Source: CADEED01 sp963711635 (lineage in GTDB: Bacteria > Pseudomonadota > Gammaproteobacteria > Steroidobacterales > Steroidobacteraceae). Taken from it: 64,000 nucleotides of DNA. Made by a program: the position numbers and the translations under genes. Shown one piece after another: positions 39,219 through 48,028 of this stretch. The first letter of the stretch is position 1; each line of letters starts with the position of its first letter. The notes beneath the pieces were generated by a model that was not told the DNA's origin, did no database searches, and saw only the letters and a list, made by a program, of their open reading frames with translations. The stretch covers positions 1 to 64,000 of the forward strand of contig CAVQEZ010000024.1 of assembly GCA_963711635.1 (NCBI GenBank). Reading direction: 5' to 3'.

Positions 39219-40397
39219 CTACTTACGGGCCAGCACCACGTGCCCGTGCACGTCCGCGCCCATTTCCTTGCGCAATACGCCGGCTTCGAGCTGCAACAGC
39301 TGGAGGTCGGCGCCGCTCAGGCACTCCCGCACGTAGTCGGCGCTGTGTGAGTAACGGCCATGCTCGTGCAGCCGGTGTTTCTCGCCGGATTCCACCGGTT
39401 CGGCTTCCACCGTGAACGCCAGGATGCCGCCCGGCCTGAGTGCCGCGTGCGCCGCGCCAAACGCCTCCTCGAGCAGGCCGAAATACACCAGCGTGTCGGC
39501 CGAGATCACCAGGTCGTACTGCGCGGGATGCGCACGCATGAACGCCACCAGCTCGCCTTCGTGCAGCTCGTCGTAAACGTTGCGTTCGCGCGCCTTCGCC
39601 AGCATGCCGGCGGACAGGTCCACGCCCACCAGCTGGCGCGCGCTGGAGCGCAGCAGCGGACCGCACAATCCGGTGCCCACGCCCGCGTCCAGGACGGCCA
39701 GCCGCTTCTCCCCGAATGGAATGAACTCGGCCAGCGCGGCGGTCAGCAGCTGCGGCGCCGCGTAGCCCAGTCGCGCCAGCGAATGGTCGAAGTAGCCCGA
39801 CATGCGATCGAAGAGCTTCGCCACATAGGCATCGTCGGCGCGTTCGGGCGCCTGCTGGGTGTACGCCGCCAGCATGTGCCGGGCAATCGGATTCTCGGGA
39901 TCGGCCTCGGACCAGCGCTTGAACGCCGCGGTCGCCTCGTCCGGCCGTTTCAGCCGGAACAGCAGCATGGCGATGTTCTCGTGCGCGACGGCGAGCCGCG
40001 GATTCAGCTCCACGACGCGACGGAAGCTCTGCAGCGCTTCGTCGCGCTTGCGCATGCGCCGCTGCAGGTTGCCGAGGTTGTACAGGGCCTCGATGAAATC
40101 CGGCTGCAGCTCGAGCGCGCTCTTGAAGGCGAATTCCGCGGCGGCGTGTTTGCCCGTGCTCGCGACCATGTTGCCCAGGCTGTTCCAGGCATGCGCGTTG
40201 CGCGGCGCGAGTTTGAGCGCTTTGGTGACGAGCTCGATGGCCTCGTCGCGGCGGCGCTGGCCCATGCGCAGCACGCCCAGGTAGTGCAGGGCGTCGCTGT
40301 CGTTGGGTTGCGCGGCGAGCAGCTTCAGGTAGATCGCCTCCGCCTCCTGCAGGCGGCCGCGCTTCGTGTGCTCAATCGCATCGAGAATCGTCGCCAT
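39219..40397 (-). CDS. TPR-repeat class I methyltransferase
   Basis: 392 aa on the minus strand, starting MATILDAIEHTKRGRLQEAE, a TPR helix. About five TPR units span residues 5-165 (DSDALHYLGVLRMGQRRRDE, AHAWNSLGNMVASTGKHAAA, EALYNLGNLQRRMRKRDEAL). The C-terminal half is an AdoMet methyltransferase: VLDAGVGTGLCGPLL (motif I), GVDLSAGMLAKARERNVYDE, DLVISADTLVYFGLLEEAF. The substrate is unknown; similar proteins methylate small molecules or proteins held by the TPRs. Two bases separate it from hemD, so it is co-transcribed. Confidence 0.9.
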   Translation of the reverse strand: MATILDAIEHTKRGRLQEAEAIYLKLLAAQPNDSDALHYLGVLRMGQRRRDEAIELVTKALKLAPRNAHAWNSLGNMVASTGKHAAAEFAFKSALELQPDFIEALYNLGNLQRRMRKRDEALQSFRRVVELNPRLAVAHENIAMLLFRLKRPDEATAAFKRWSEADPENPIARHMLAAYTQQAPERADDAYVAKLFDRMSGYFDHSLARLGYAAPQLLTAALAEFIPFGEKRLAVLDAGVGTGLCGPLLRSSARQLVGVDLSAGMLAKARERNVYDELHEGELVAFMRAHPAQYDLVISADTLVYFGLLEEAFGAAHAALRPGGILAFTVEAEPVESGEKHRLHEHGRYSHSADYVRECLSGADLQLLQLEAGVLRKEMGADVHGHVVLARK

Positions 40398-40399
40398 TT

Positions 40400-41242
40400 T
40401 CAGGCCGTGCCGGTCTGGTCGCCGCCGCGCTTGGTGCCGAGCGCCTCGGCCATCGCGACCACCAGCGGTTTCATGAACCACGAGTGCTGGGGACTCGAGG
40501 AAACCTCGAAGCCATGCGCGCGGATGGCCTCGGCGACGATGGGGCCGACGGCCGCGATCAGCGTGCGCGACAGGGCGCGGCGTACCAGCGGAGTGGGGTG
40601 CTGCGTCATCAGCCGCTCGATCTGCAGCTTGCTGGTGAAGGCGATGGCGTCGACTTCACCGGCCGCCATGCGTTCCAGCAGCGCCTGCACCGTGGCGTCG
40701 TCGGCCGCATTGCCATAGACGTAGGGCGCCACCGTGGTCACCTCGGCGTCGCGCTCGCGCAGGAAGCGCATGAGCGCCAGATTGGGATCATTGCCATACA
40801 GCTGAACGGCGACCCGGCGCCGCGCCAGCTCGTGCTGCGAGAGCGCGCGGATCACACCCTCGGTGGTCGGCTCGGTGGCCTCGATGTGGGGCTTCAACCC
40901 CAGCGCGCGCAGCGCGCGTGCCGGTTTCGGGCCGCGCGTGACCGTGCGCAGCTTGCCGAGGCCTTCGACGAAGCGTGCCCGCAGGGCGGGATCGTACTTG
41001 TCGATGCAGCTGAGGATGCGCGTGAGACCTTCGCCGGTGATCAGGATGAAATCGTCGAAGCCACCCTCGGCGACCTTGACCGCGAAAGCCAAAACCTGGG
41101 CGCTGTGTGGCGAGTCGTAAATCGTCACCAGCGGACAACGCAACACCTCGGCGCCGCGTCGTTCGAGCAAGGCGCTGAACACCTCGAGCTCGCGCATTTC
41201 CGGTACGGCAATACGCTTGCCCTTCAAATTCCAGTCGATCAT
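40400..41242 (-). CDS. hemD: Uroporphyrinogen-III synthase
   Basis: 280 aa on the minus strand, start MIDWNLKGKRIAVPEMRELE. HemD features: LERRGAEVLRCPLVTIYDSP, DDFILITGEGLTRILSCIDK, RKPARALRALG-type KPARALRALGLKPHIEATEP, IALIAAVGPIVAEAIRAHGF near the end. It cyclises hydroxymethylbilane to uroporphyrinogen III, the precursor of siroheme for NirB and of heme. It is divergent from the porin-nirC operon, which fits supply of siroheme to nitrite reduction. Confidence 0.88.
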   Translation of the reverse strand: MIDWNLKGKRIAVPEMRELEVFSALLERRGAEVLRCPLVTIYDSPHSAQVLAFAVKVAEGGFDDFILITGEGLTRILSCIDKYDPALRARFVEGLGKLRTVTRGPKPARALRALGLKPHIEATEPTTEGVIRALSQHELARRRVAVQLYGNDPNLALMRFLRERDAEVTTVAPYVYGNAADDATVQALLERMAAGEVDAIAFTSKLQIERLMTQHPTPLVRRALSRTLIAAVGPIVAEAIRAHGFEVSSSPQHSWFMKPLVVAMAEALGTKRGGDQTGTA

Positions 41243-41500
41243 CGGGGGCGGACAATATCACCAGCGCCGCCGCTGCGGTGAGCGCGGCTGCCCGGCCGAA
41301 ATCTGCACCGCTTTGCGCAGGCTGGTGCACCCCCTCGCTGCGTTTCGGTGCAGGGGGCGAAAAACAGCGGCCCACAGGCAAAAAAACCTCCGGAAACATC
41401 GCTGGCATGCGGATTGCTTTCACCCTGCTGCCGCCCGTCGGCGGCGAACAGTTAGGTGGGGGGGATGCGCGAGCCAAAAATACCAATGGGAGACAGAGAT
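41243..41500 (+). promoter_or_regulatory. hemD/porin divergent regulatory region
   Basis: 258 bp without a gene. Three tgcacc or ggtgca half-sites occur at 41304, 41324-41331 and 41347, roughly 21 bases apart, then the sigma-54 promoter at 41402. This spacing would put an activator on one DNA face. The identity of the activator (NtrC-like) is inferred. Confidence 0.5.
41402..41418 (+). promoter_or_regulatory. Sigma-54 promoter upstream of the porin-nirC operon
   Basis: ctggcatgcggattgct has GG at 41404-41405 and GC at 41416-41417, ten bases apart, a good match to TGGCACG-N4-TTGCT. The porin ATG is about 85 bases downstream. Confidence 0.75.
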
Positions 41501-42769
41501 ATGGAAAGCCGCAATAAGAGCGAGCACTTGGCGAGATGGGTCGTGCCGGGAATGGCTGTCCTGGCGCTTGTCTCATTCGGACAGGCCGGTGCCGGTGAAC
41601 CCGGCCCGCTCAGGAGCGCCTTGAGCGCCACCAAGCCCATCGTCGATGCGCGCCTGCGCACCGAAGACGTGGATCAGCTCGGCCTCCCCAACGATGCCAA
41701 TGCGATCACGTTGCGCGCGCGCCTCGGTTTCGAGACCGGCAAGGCCTGGAATACTTCGTTGTTAGTCGAGGGCGAGGCCGTGGTGCCCCTCGAGAACGAC
41801 TACCGCCCCGATCCGTCGGTCCCCACGATGGTGACCTATCCGGTGGTCCCGGATCCCGAGAGCTACGAGGTCAACCGCTTCCAGCTGGTGAACACCAGCC
41901 TTCCGGGCACGACCATGACGCTGGGCCGCCAGCGGATCCTGCTCGACGACCAGCGCTTCGTCGGCAACGTGGGTTGGCGCCAGAACGAACAGACCTTCGA
42001 TGCCTTCCGCATCGTGAACAAGAGCGTCAAGAACCTGGTGCTCGACGCCACCTACCTCAATCGCGTCAATCGCATTTTCGGCCACGATTCTCCGCAGGGC
42101 ACCTACAAGGGCGACAGCGCGCTGCTCAACGCCAGTTACCAGACCAAGGTGGGCAAGATCGCCGCCTTCGGCTATCTACTGCAGTTCGACGACATCGTGG
42201 GCGTGCCGGCCGCGGTGCGCGATTCCACCTCCACCTACGGCCTGCGGTTTGCCGGCGAGAAGCAGGCCGGCAAGGTGAAGATCGGCTACCTCGCCTCCTG
42301 GGCCACGCAGAGCGATGCGGGCGACAATCCGCTGGCCTTCGACCTGGACTACCAGGCCGCCGAGCTCAGCGCGACCTACAAGCAATTTGGATTGGGCGCA
42401 GGCCTCGAGGTGCTCGAAGGCAACGGCAGCAAGGGCTTCACTACGCCGCTGGCAACCTTGCACAAGTTCCAGGGCTGGGCCGACAAGTTCCTGGCCACGC
42501 CCGCGAACGGCATCGAGGACGCCTACGTGAATGCGTTCGTGAACCTCAAGGCCGTGGGCGGGCTCGAGACGCTCAACGTGATGCTCGGCTATCACGACTA
42601 CGAAGCCGAGCGCATCTCCGCGGACTACGGCTCGGAGGTGAACATCTCGGTGGCGGCGAAGCTCAAGAAGGTCAATTTCATGCTCAAGTACGCCGACTAC
42701 CGGCAGGGCGTGCTGGCCTCGGCGCGCGACACCGAGAAGTACTGGATGCAGATCGAATTTGTCTGGTGA
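41501..42769 (+). CDS. Outer-membrane porin (alginate-export family type)
   Basis: 422 aa, ATG at 41501, signal peptide to about residue 32. The mature protein is a beta-barrel with alternating hydrophobic strands (AITLRARLGFETGKAWNTSL, TTMTLGRQRILLDDQRFVGN, NLVLDATYLNRVNRIFGHDS) and ends in an aromatic residue (QIEFVW), the outer-membrane sorting signal. GRQR...DDQRFVGNVGWRQNEQTFDA is typical of the alginate_exp family, whose nitrate-linked members probably import nitrate or nitrite. First gene of a sigma-54-controlled operon with a NirC-type channel. Confidence 0.88.
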   Translation: MESRNKSEHLARWVVPGMAVLALVSFGQAGAGEPGPLRSALSATKPIVDARLRTEDVDQLGLPNDANAITLRARLGFETGKAWNTSLLVEGEAVVPLENDYRPDPSVPTMVTYPVVPDPESYEVNRFQLVNTSLPGTTMTLGRQRILLDDQRFVGNVGWRQNEQTFDAFRIVNKSVKNLVLDATYLNRVNRIFGHDSPQGTYKGDSALLNASYQTKVGKIAAFGYLLQFDDIVGVPAAVRDSTSTYGLRFAGEKQAGKVKIGYLASWATQSDAGDNPLAFDLDYQAAELSATYKQFGLGAGLEVLEGNGSKGFTTPLATLHKFQGWADKFLATPANGIEDAYVNAFVNLKAVGGLETLNVMLGYHDYEAERISADYGSEVNISVAAKLKKVNFMLKYADYRQGVLASARDTEKYWMQIEFVW

Positions 42770-42800
42770 CCGTTTCTATTTCTCACAGAGGGGATGATTG

Positions 42801-43634
42801 ATGTCTTATCTCGCACCTTCCGAATTCGTGACCAAGATGATCGACGCCGGTGAATCGAAAGTATTCATGTCGGCGCGCGACATCCTGATCCGCGCCGCGA
42901 TGGCCGGCGCCATCCTGGCACTGGCCGCGGTGTTCGCCGTGACCATCATCCAGCAGACCGGCGTGCCCATCGTCGGAGCCATCCTGTTCCCGGTGGGTTT
43001 CGTGATTCTCTATCTACTGGGGTTCGACCTGGTGACCGGCGTGTTCGTGCTGGCGCCGCTGGCGTTGCTCGACAAACGGCCCGGCGTGACGCTGGGCGGC
43101 GTGCTGCGCAACTGGGGGCTGACGTTCGTCGGCAATTTCGCCGGCGCCTTCATGGTGGCGGTGCTGATGTCAGTGATCTTCACCTTCGCGTGGACGGAGG
43201 ATCCGAGTCCCGTGGGCAAGTTCATCGCGCAGGTGGGTGAAAGCCGCACCATCGGCTACAAGGAACACGGCCTGGCCGGCATGCTGACGCTGTTCGTTCG
43301 CGCGATGCTCTGCAACTGGATGGTGTCCACCGGCGTGGTCGGCGCCATGATCTCCACGTCGGTCACCGGCAAGGTGATCGCCATGTGGATGCCCATCATG
43401 GTGTTCTTCTACATGACCTTCGAGCACTCGGTGGTGAACATGTTCCTGTTCCCCTCGGGCATCCTGATGGGTGCCAACTTCAACTGGGCCGACTACTTCC
43501 TGTGGAACGAGATCCCCACCATCGTGGGCAACATCGTCGGTGGCCTCGCGTTCACCGGCCTCACGCTGTATTCGACTCATATAAAGACCGCGCCCAAGCG
43601 CGCAGCTCAAGATCGCAGCCTGATGCTTTTTTGA
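42801..43634 (+). CDS. nirC: Formate/nitrite transporter (NirC type)
   Basis: 277 aa, ATG at 42801 with gagggga upstream. Six membrane helices in the FNT fold. Signature segments: the first-helix region SARDILIRAAMAGAILALAA, NWGLTFVGNFAGAFMVAVLM and NWMVSTGVVGAMIS, and the second re-entrant loop FEHSVVNMFLFPSGILMGAN with the conserved His. It moves nitrite (or formate) across the inner membrane; the operon and the nearby nirB favour nitrite. The last 20 residues run into the long inverted repeat region. Confidence 0.92.
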   Translation: MSYLAPSEFVTKMIDAGESKVFMSARDILIRAAMAGAILALAAVFAVTIIQQTGVPIVGAILFPVGFVILYLLGFDLVTGVFVLAPLALLDKRPGVTLGGVLRNWGLTFVGNFAGAFMVAVLMSVIFTFAWTEDPSPVGKFIAQVGESRTIGYKEHGLAGMLTLFVRAMLCNWMVSTGVVGAMISTSVTGKVIAMWMPIMVFFYMTFEHSVVNMFLFPSGILMGANFNWADYFLWNEIPTIVGNIVGGLAFTGLTLYSTHIKTAPKRAAQDRSLMLF

Positions 43635-43637
43635 GGT

Positions 43638-43729
43638 AGGAAGTGGTGTCAGGCAGGGATATCGACGTGACCGAGTCGCTCGCAGCGGGCGGCGACACCC
43701 TGGATAATCCCTGCCTGACACCACTTCCT
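43638..43729. other. 23-bp perfect inverted repeat between nirC and the phosphatase-kinase gene
   Basis: aggaagtggtgtcaggcagg followed by gat at 43638-43660 is exactly complementary to 43707-43729. The 46-nt loop contains a smaller gtcgc/gcgac stem. There is no T-run. It resembles a REP/MITE-type repeat or an RNA stem that could decouple expression of the two flanking genes. Confidence 0.8.
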
Positions 43730-43740
43730 GCCCGCACGTC

Positions 43741-45462
43741 ATGGCCCAACAACTTCGAGTCTCGCTCGGGCAGCATTCCGACAAGGGGCGCAAGGAGATC
43801 AACCAGGATTTCCACGGCGCCTGCAATCCCGGGGAGCCGCAGCTCACGGCGAAAGGCATCGCACTGGCGCTGGCCGACGGGATCAGCAGCAGCGCCGTGA
43901 GCCAGGTGGCCAGCCAGGCCGCGGTGCTCGGCTTCCTCGAGGATTACTACTGCACCTCGCCAGCCTGGTCGGTGAAGAAATCGGCACAGCGCGTGCTGAT
44001 GGCGGTGAATTCCTGGCTGTATTCGCAGACCCGCCAGAGTCCCGAGCCGCACGAGAAGGATCGCGGCTATGTCTGCACCTTCAGCGCGCTGGTGCTGAAG
44101 TCGACCACCGCGCACCTGTTCCACGCCGGTGACGCGCGCATCTATCGTCTGCGTGACGGCACGCTGGAGCAGCTCACCACCGACCACCGCCTGTGGGTGT
44201 CGCAGGAGCAGAGCTACCTGAGCCGCGCGCTCGGCGTGAACTCGCACCTGGAGATCGACTACCAGTTCACGCGCCTGGATGCCGGCGATATCTTTCTGAT
44301 CGCGACCGATGGCGTGCACCAGTTCGTCGGTGAACGCTTCATGATCAACGCGGTCGCGGATCATGCGGCCGATCTCGATGCGGCCGCGCGCGCCATCGTC
44401 GCCGAGGCGCACGAGCGCGGCAGCACCGACAATCTCACGCTCATGGTGGCGCGCGTCGATGCGCTGCCCGAGCGCGAGGTCAGCGAGGTGCTGCGCCAGA
44501 AGACCGAGCTGCCGTTCCCGCCGGCGCTGGCGCCGCGCATGGAGCTGGACGGCTACCAGATCGTGCGCGAGCTGCACGCCAGCGCGCGCAGTCACGTGTT
44601 CCTTGCGAGCGACCGCGACAACGGCGAGCAGGTGGTCATCAAGACGCTGGCCACCGAGATGCGTGAGGACAGCGCGCACCTGGAACGATTCCTGATGGAG
44701 GACTGGGTCGCGCAGCGCATCAGCAATGCGCACGTGATGCGCGCCGCCGGACGGGGCCGCAAGCGCAATTTTCTGTACACCGTTGCCGAGTTCGTCGACG
44801 GGCAGACCCTGCACCAGTGGATCATCGACCACCCCAAGCCGCCGGTGGAAACCGTGCGCGGCATCATCGAGCAGATCGCCAACGGCCTGCTGGCCTTTCA
44901 CCGCCTCGAGATGCTGCACCAGGACCTGCGGCCGCAAAACGTCATGATCGATCGCACCGGCACGGCGAAGATCATCGACTTCGGTTCGACGCGCGTGGCG
45001 GGCATTTCCGAAAATGCCTCGCCGCTGCCGCAGGGTGAGTTGTTAGGGACGGTGCAGTACATGGCACCCGAATATCTGCTGGGCGAGGGCGGGGATGTGC
45101 GCTCGGACCTGTATTCGCTGGGCGTGATCGCCTACCAGATGTTGTCGGGGCGGCTGCCGTACGGCGCGGAGGCGGCGCGGGCGCGCACGCGTGCGGCACA
45201 GCGGCAGCTGCGGTACGCCAGCGTGCTGGCCGACGATCGCGAGATTCCCGCCTGGATCGACGAAGTGTTGCGCAAGGCCGTGCATCCGGATCCCAACCGG
45301 CGTTACGTGGAACTATCTGAATTTGTCTACGATCTGCGGCACCCAATCCCGTCCTACGTGAGTCGCACGCGCGCGCCGTTGCTCGAGCGCAATCCGGTGG
45401 CGTTCTGGCGCGGGCTGGCCCTGATCCTGGCCACGGCCCTCGTTCTTGCGTTGATTACGTAG
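43741..45462 (+). CDS. Bifunctional PP2C phosphatase / Ser-Thr protein kinase
   Basis: 573 aa, ATG at 43741. Residues 1-240: PP2C phosphatase (HSDKGRKEINQDFHGACNPG, ALADGISSSAVSQVAS, FHAGDARIYRLRDGTLEQLT, FLIATDGVHQFV, STDNLTLMVARV). Residues about 265-545: protein kinase with ATP-binding Lys301, catalytic Asp395 in LHQDLRPQNVMID, DFG Asp413 and MAPEY. A single C-terminal helix (RGLALILATALVLALIT) anchors it in the membrane. Such fusions recur beside nitrate assimilation genes in Pseudomonas. It may regulate nitrate/nitrite uptake or the reductases by phosphorylation; target unknown. Confidence 0.93.
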   Translation: MAQQLRVSLGQHSDKGRKEINQDFHGACNPGEPQLTAKGIALALADGISSSAVSQVASQAAVLGFLEDYYCTSPAWSVKKSAQRVLMAVNSWLYSQTRQSPEPHEKDRGYVCTFSALVLKSTTAHLFHAGDARIYRLRDGTLEQLTTDHRLWVSQEQSYLSRALGVNSHLEIDYQFTRLDAGDIFLIATDGVHQFVGERFMINAVADHAADLDAAARAIVAEAHERGSTDNLTLMVARVDALPEREVSEVLRQKTELPFPPALAPRMELDGYQIVRELHASARSHVFLASDRDNGEQVVIKTLATEMREDSAHLERFLMEDWVAQRISNAHVMRAAGRGRKRNFLYTVAEFVDGQTLHQWIIDHPKPPVETVRGIIEQIANGLLAFHRLEMLHQDLRPQNVMIDRTGTAKIIDFGSTRVAGISENASPLPQGELLGTVQYMAPEYLLGEGGDVRSDLYSLGVIAYQMLSGRLPYGAEAARARTRAAQRQLRYASVLADDREIPAWIDEVLRKAVHPDPNRRYVELSEFVYDLRHPIPSYVSRTRAPLLERNPVAFWRGLALILATALVLALIT

Positions 45463-45622
45463 AGAGCGTTGCCGGGCGGGCGTTGTCGGAATGGTACCGC
45501 TAGCAACCACGTGAACCCCGCCCGGCACCCCCCTTTTCCCTCTCGGGCGAATGCACGCGCCGTCGCCGAGCTAGGCTTGCGCATCGTTGGTTCGCCAAAT
45601 CTTCGGGCGGAGAATCGTTGCC

Positions 45623-47446
45623 ATGCCAACACCCAGTGCTGCGCGCGGATTTCCGCTGCCGAGCTCGCTCGAGATCGTGTCCGGAACCGAGGCTGCCCAG
45701 TCGGCCTACCCGTACTACATGCAGTTCACGCCTGAGGACGACACGCGCTTCTGGTTCTACAACTCCATGCACTTCCCCGAGCCCATGTCCGCCTTCGACA
45801 TGGTGACTGCGGAAGCTGCCTATTGCGCGCTGGGCGCGGCCAACACACGCGTGCATTGCCTGCCGACCACGCTGGGCATCGACTACCGCATCCTCAATGG
45901 CCGCGTCTACATCGGCGGCAATGGCGTGACCGATCCGGCCGAGATCGCGCGTCGCACCGAGGAGTTCAAGCAACGCGCGTTCTTCTACTACGAGCACTGG
46001 GAAGACCTGTACGCGAAATGGCGCGAGAAGATGCTGGCGCTGATCCGCGATGCGCAGGCACTGCCGAAGGTCGCGCTGCCGGAGTTCGAGCCGCTCGAGC
46101 ACGTCCGGGCGGGGCGCGGCATTGCCTCCAATCACTATCTACTCGAGATCTACCAGAAGACTCTCGAGGGATACTTCCGCATGTGGCATCACCATTTCGA
46201 GTTCCTGTTGCTCGGCTACGGCGCCTACATGACCTTCTTCGCGTTCTGCAAGAAGGCGTTTCCCGAGATCAGCGACCAGACCGTGGCGCGCATGGTGGCC
46301 GGCATGGATGCCGAGATCTTCCGTCCCGACGAAGAGGTGCGCCGCCTGGCACGCCGTGCCGTGGAACTGAAGGTCGATGGGCAATTCGTCGACGGCCGTC
46401 CGGTCAAGGACATCATCGCCTCGCTCGAGAAGGCCGGGGAGCCCGGGCGCGAATGGCTGGAGGAGCTGCGGACCTCGCGCGATCCCTGGTTCAACATCAA
46501 CGTCGGCGACGGCTTCTATCACTATCACCGCTCGTGGAACGACGATCTGTCCATGCCGTTCGCGGGAATTCCGGGCTACATCCGCCAGGTCCAGGCGGGC
46601 GTGTCGCTGGAACGGCCGGTGCAGAGACTGCAGGCCGAGCGTCGCCAGCTGATCCAGGAGTACCGCGAGCTGTTGGGCAGCGACGAGGAGCGCGGCGCCT
46701 ACGACCAGATGATCACGCTGGCGCATCGCGTTTTCCCCTATGTCGAGGGGCACAAGTTCTACTGCGAGCACTGGTACACGAATCTGTTCTTCAACAAGAT
46801 CCGTGAGTTCGGCGGCCTGCTGGCCGCCCATGGCTTCTTCGCCGACGCCGAGGATGTGTTCCAGCTCACGCACTTCGAGCTCGAGTCGGCCATCGTCGAT
46901 CTCATGACCTCATGGTCGACCGGCTCGCCGCCGCGCGGTCCCAGCCATTGGCCCGCGAAGGTTTCCGAGCGACGCGCCGCACTAAAGGCCTGGGGGCAGC
47001 ATGAAACACCACCAGCGCTCGGGCCCGTGCCCGACATCATCGACGACCCGGCCATCGTGATGCTGTGGGGGATCACGCGTGAAAGCCTCGACGCCTGGCT
47101 GTCGGCCGGGACAGGCGGCGACACGCACGAGATCCGCGGCTTCGCGGCATCGAGCGGCGTGGTCGAGGGGCCGGCGTGCGTGGTGCGCAGCGTCGAGGAA
47201 ATCTCGCGTCTCAAACCGGGGGACATTCTCGTCTGCCAGGTCACCAATCCCACCTGGGCGCCTATCTTCCAGAAGATCGCCGGCGCGGTCTCCGATATCG
47301 GCGGGTCGATGAGTCACGCCGCCATCGTGGCGCGCGAATACGGCCTGCCGGCCGTGGTGGGCACCGGCAGCGCAACGTCCCGGATCAAGGACGGCCAGCG
47401 CATCCGCGTCGATGGCGGGCGCGGCGTAGTCACGATTCTTCAGTAG
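45623..47446 (+). CDS. PEP-utilising-enzyme swivel/His subunit (phenylphosphate-synthase PpsA-like)
   Basis: 607 aa, ATG at 45623. The C-terminal domain is the mobile phosphohistidine domain of PEP synthases: GFAASSGVVEGPACVVRSVE, KPGDILVCQVTNPTWAPIF, and GGSMSHAAIVAREYGLPAVV with the phosphorylatable His565. Residues 1-480 are unlike the PEP/pyruvate barrel and have a helical region (FEFLLLGYGAYMTFFAFCKK). A roughly 70-kDa protein with this layout plus a separate ATP-binding subunit is the arrangement of Thauera phenylphosphate synthase. It probably carries phosphoryl groups from the ATP-binding partner (48029) to a phenol or enol; substrate not known. Confidence 0.82.
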   Translation: MPTPSAARGFPLPSSLEIVSGTEAAQSAYPYYMQFTPEDDTRFWFYNSMHFPEPMSAFDMVTAEAAYCALGAANTRVHCLPTTLGIDYRILNGRVYIGGNGVTDPAEIARRTEEFKQRAFFYYEHWEDLYAKWREKMLALIRDAQALPKVALPEFEPLEHVRAGRGIASNHYLLEIYQKTLEGYFRMWHHHFEFLLLGYGAYMTFFAFCKKAFPEISDQTVARMVAGMDAEIFRPDEEVRRLARRAVELKVDGQFVDGRPVKDIIASLEKAGEPGREWLEELRTSRDPWFNINVGDGFYHYHRSWNDDLSMPFAGIPGYIRQVQAGVSLERPVQRLQAERRQLIQEYRELLGSDEERGAYDQMITLAHRVFPYVEGHKFYCEHWYTNLFFNKIREFGGLLAAHGFFADAEDVFQLTHFELESAIVDLMTSWSTGSPPRGPSHWPAKVSERRAALKAWGQHETPPALGPVPDIIDDPAIVMLWGITRESLDAWLSAGTGGDTHEIRGFAASSGVVEGPACVVRSVEEISRLKPGDILVCQVTNPTWAPIFQKIAGAVSDIGGSMSHAAIVAREYGLPAVVGTGSATSRIKDGQRIRVDGGRGVVTILQ

Positions 47447-47475
47447 GCAGCAGATACTGTTTCGAGAGGTGATCC

Positions 47476-48024
47476 ATGTCCGCCGTACACATTCCCGGAA
47501 TCACGGCTCCGCCGTCGACGGCGTACAAGATCGTCGATGTGGCCGAGAACTATCGCGAGGTCATCCAGCGCCATGGGCTGCCGGGCACGTTCGTCGGATC
47601 CTCGATGCAGGAGAGCCCCTGGGTGCCGTTCGGCGAGAAGGCGGCGATTCGCCACCTGGCCTTCGATACGCGCCACAACACCTTCGGCAACATCCTGTGG
47701 ATCAAGAAGGCCGGCGTGGTCGGCACTCACAAACACCGTGGCACCGTCGTCATGGTGTGCCTCGAGGGCAGCGCGCGTTACCTCGAATATGACTGGGTGG
47801 CGCACCCGGGCGATTTCATCTACGAGACGCCGGGGCTGGTTCACACACTGGTGAGTGACCATCCCGAGGGCGTGAAACTCTTTGGCTGGTTGCAGGGTCC
47901 CATCGAGTTCTACGATGAGGGCGGCAAGTTCATCGAAACGCTGGACGTGTGGTGGTTCATCAACCACTACGAAACCTATTGCCGCGAGCACGGCATCCCG
48001 ATCAACAAACAACTCTACATCTGA
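47476..48024 (+). CDS. Cupin, 2,4'-dihydroxyacetophenone dioxygenase family
   Basis: 182 aa, ATG at 47476 with gaggtg upstream. Cupin motifs: GTHKHRGTVVMVCLEGSARY (two metal His), YLEYDWVAHPGDFIYETPGL and VHTLVSDHPEGVKLFGWLQG with a third His. The tail FIETLDVWWFINHYETYCRE matches the DAD family, whose founder cleaves 2,4'-dihydroxyacetophenone to 4-hydroxybenzoate and formate. It sits between the two phosphotransfer genes, so it probably acts on the same aromatic or ketone substrate. Exact reaction unknown. Confidence 0.82.
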   Translation: MSAVHIPGITAPPSTAYKIVDVAENYREVIQRHGLPGTFVGSSMQESPWVPFGEKAAIRHLAFDTRHNTFGNILWIKKAGVVGTHKHRGTVVMVCLEGSARYLEYDWVAHPGDFIYETPGLVHTLVSDHPEGVKLFGWLQGPIEFYDEGGKFIETLDVWWFINHYETYCREHGIPINKQLYI

Positions 48025-48028
48025 GCCC

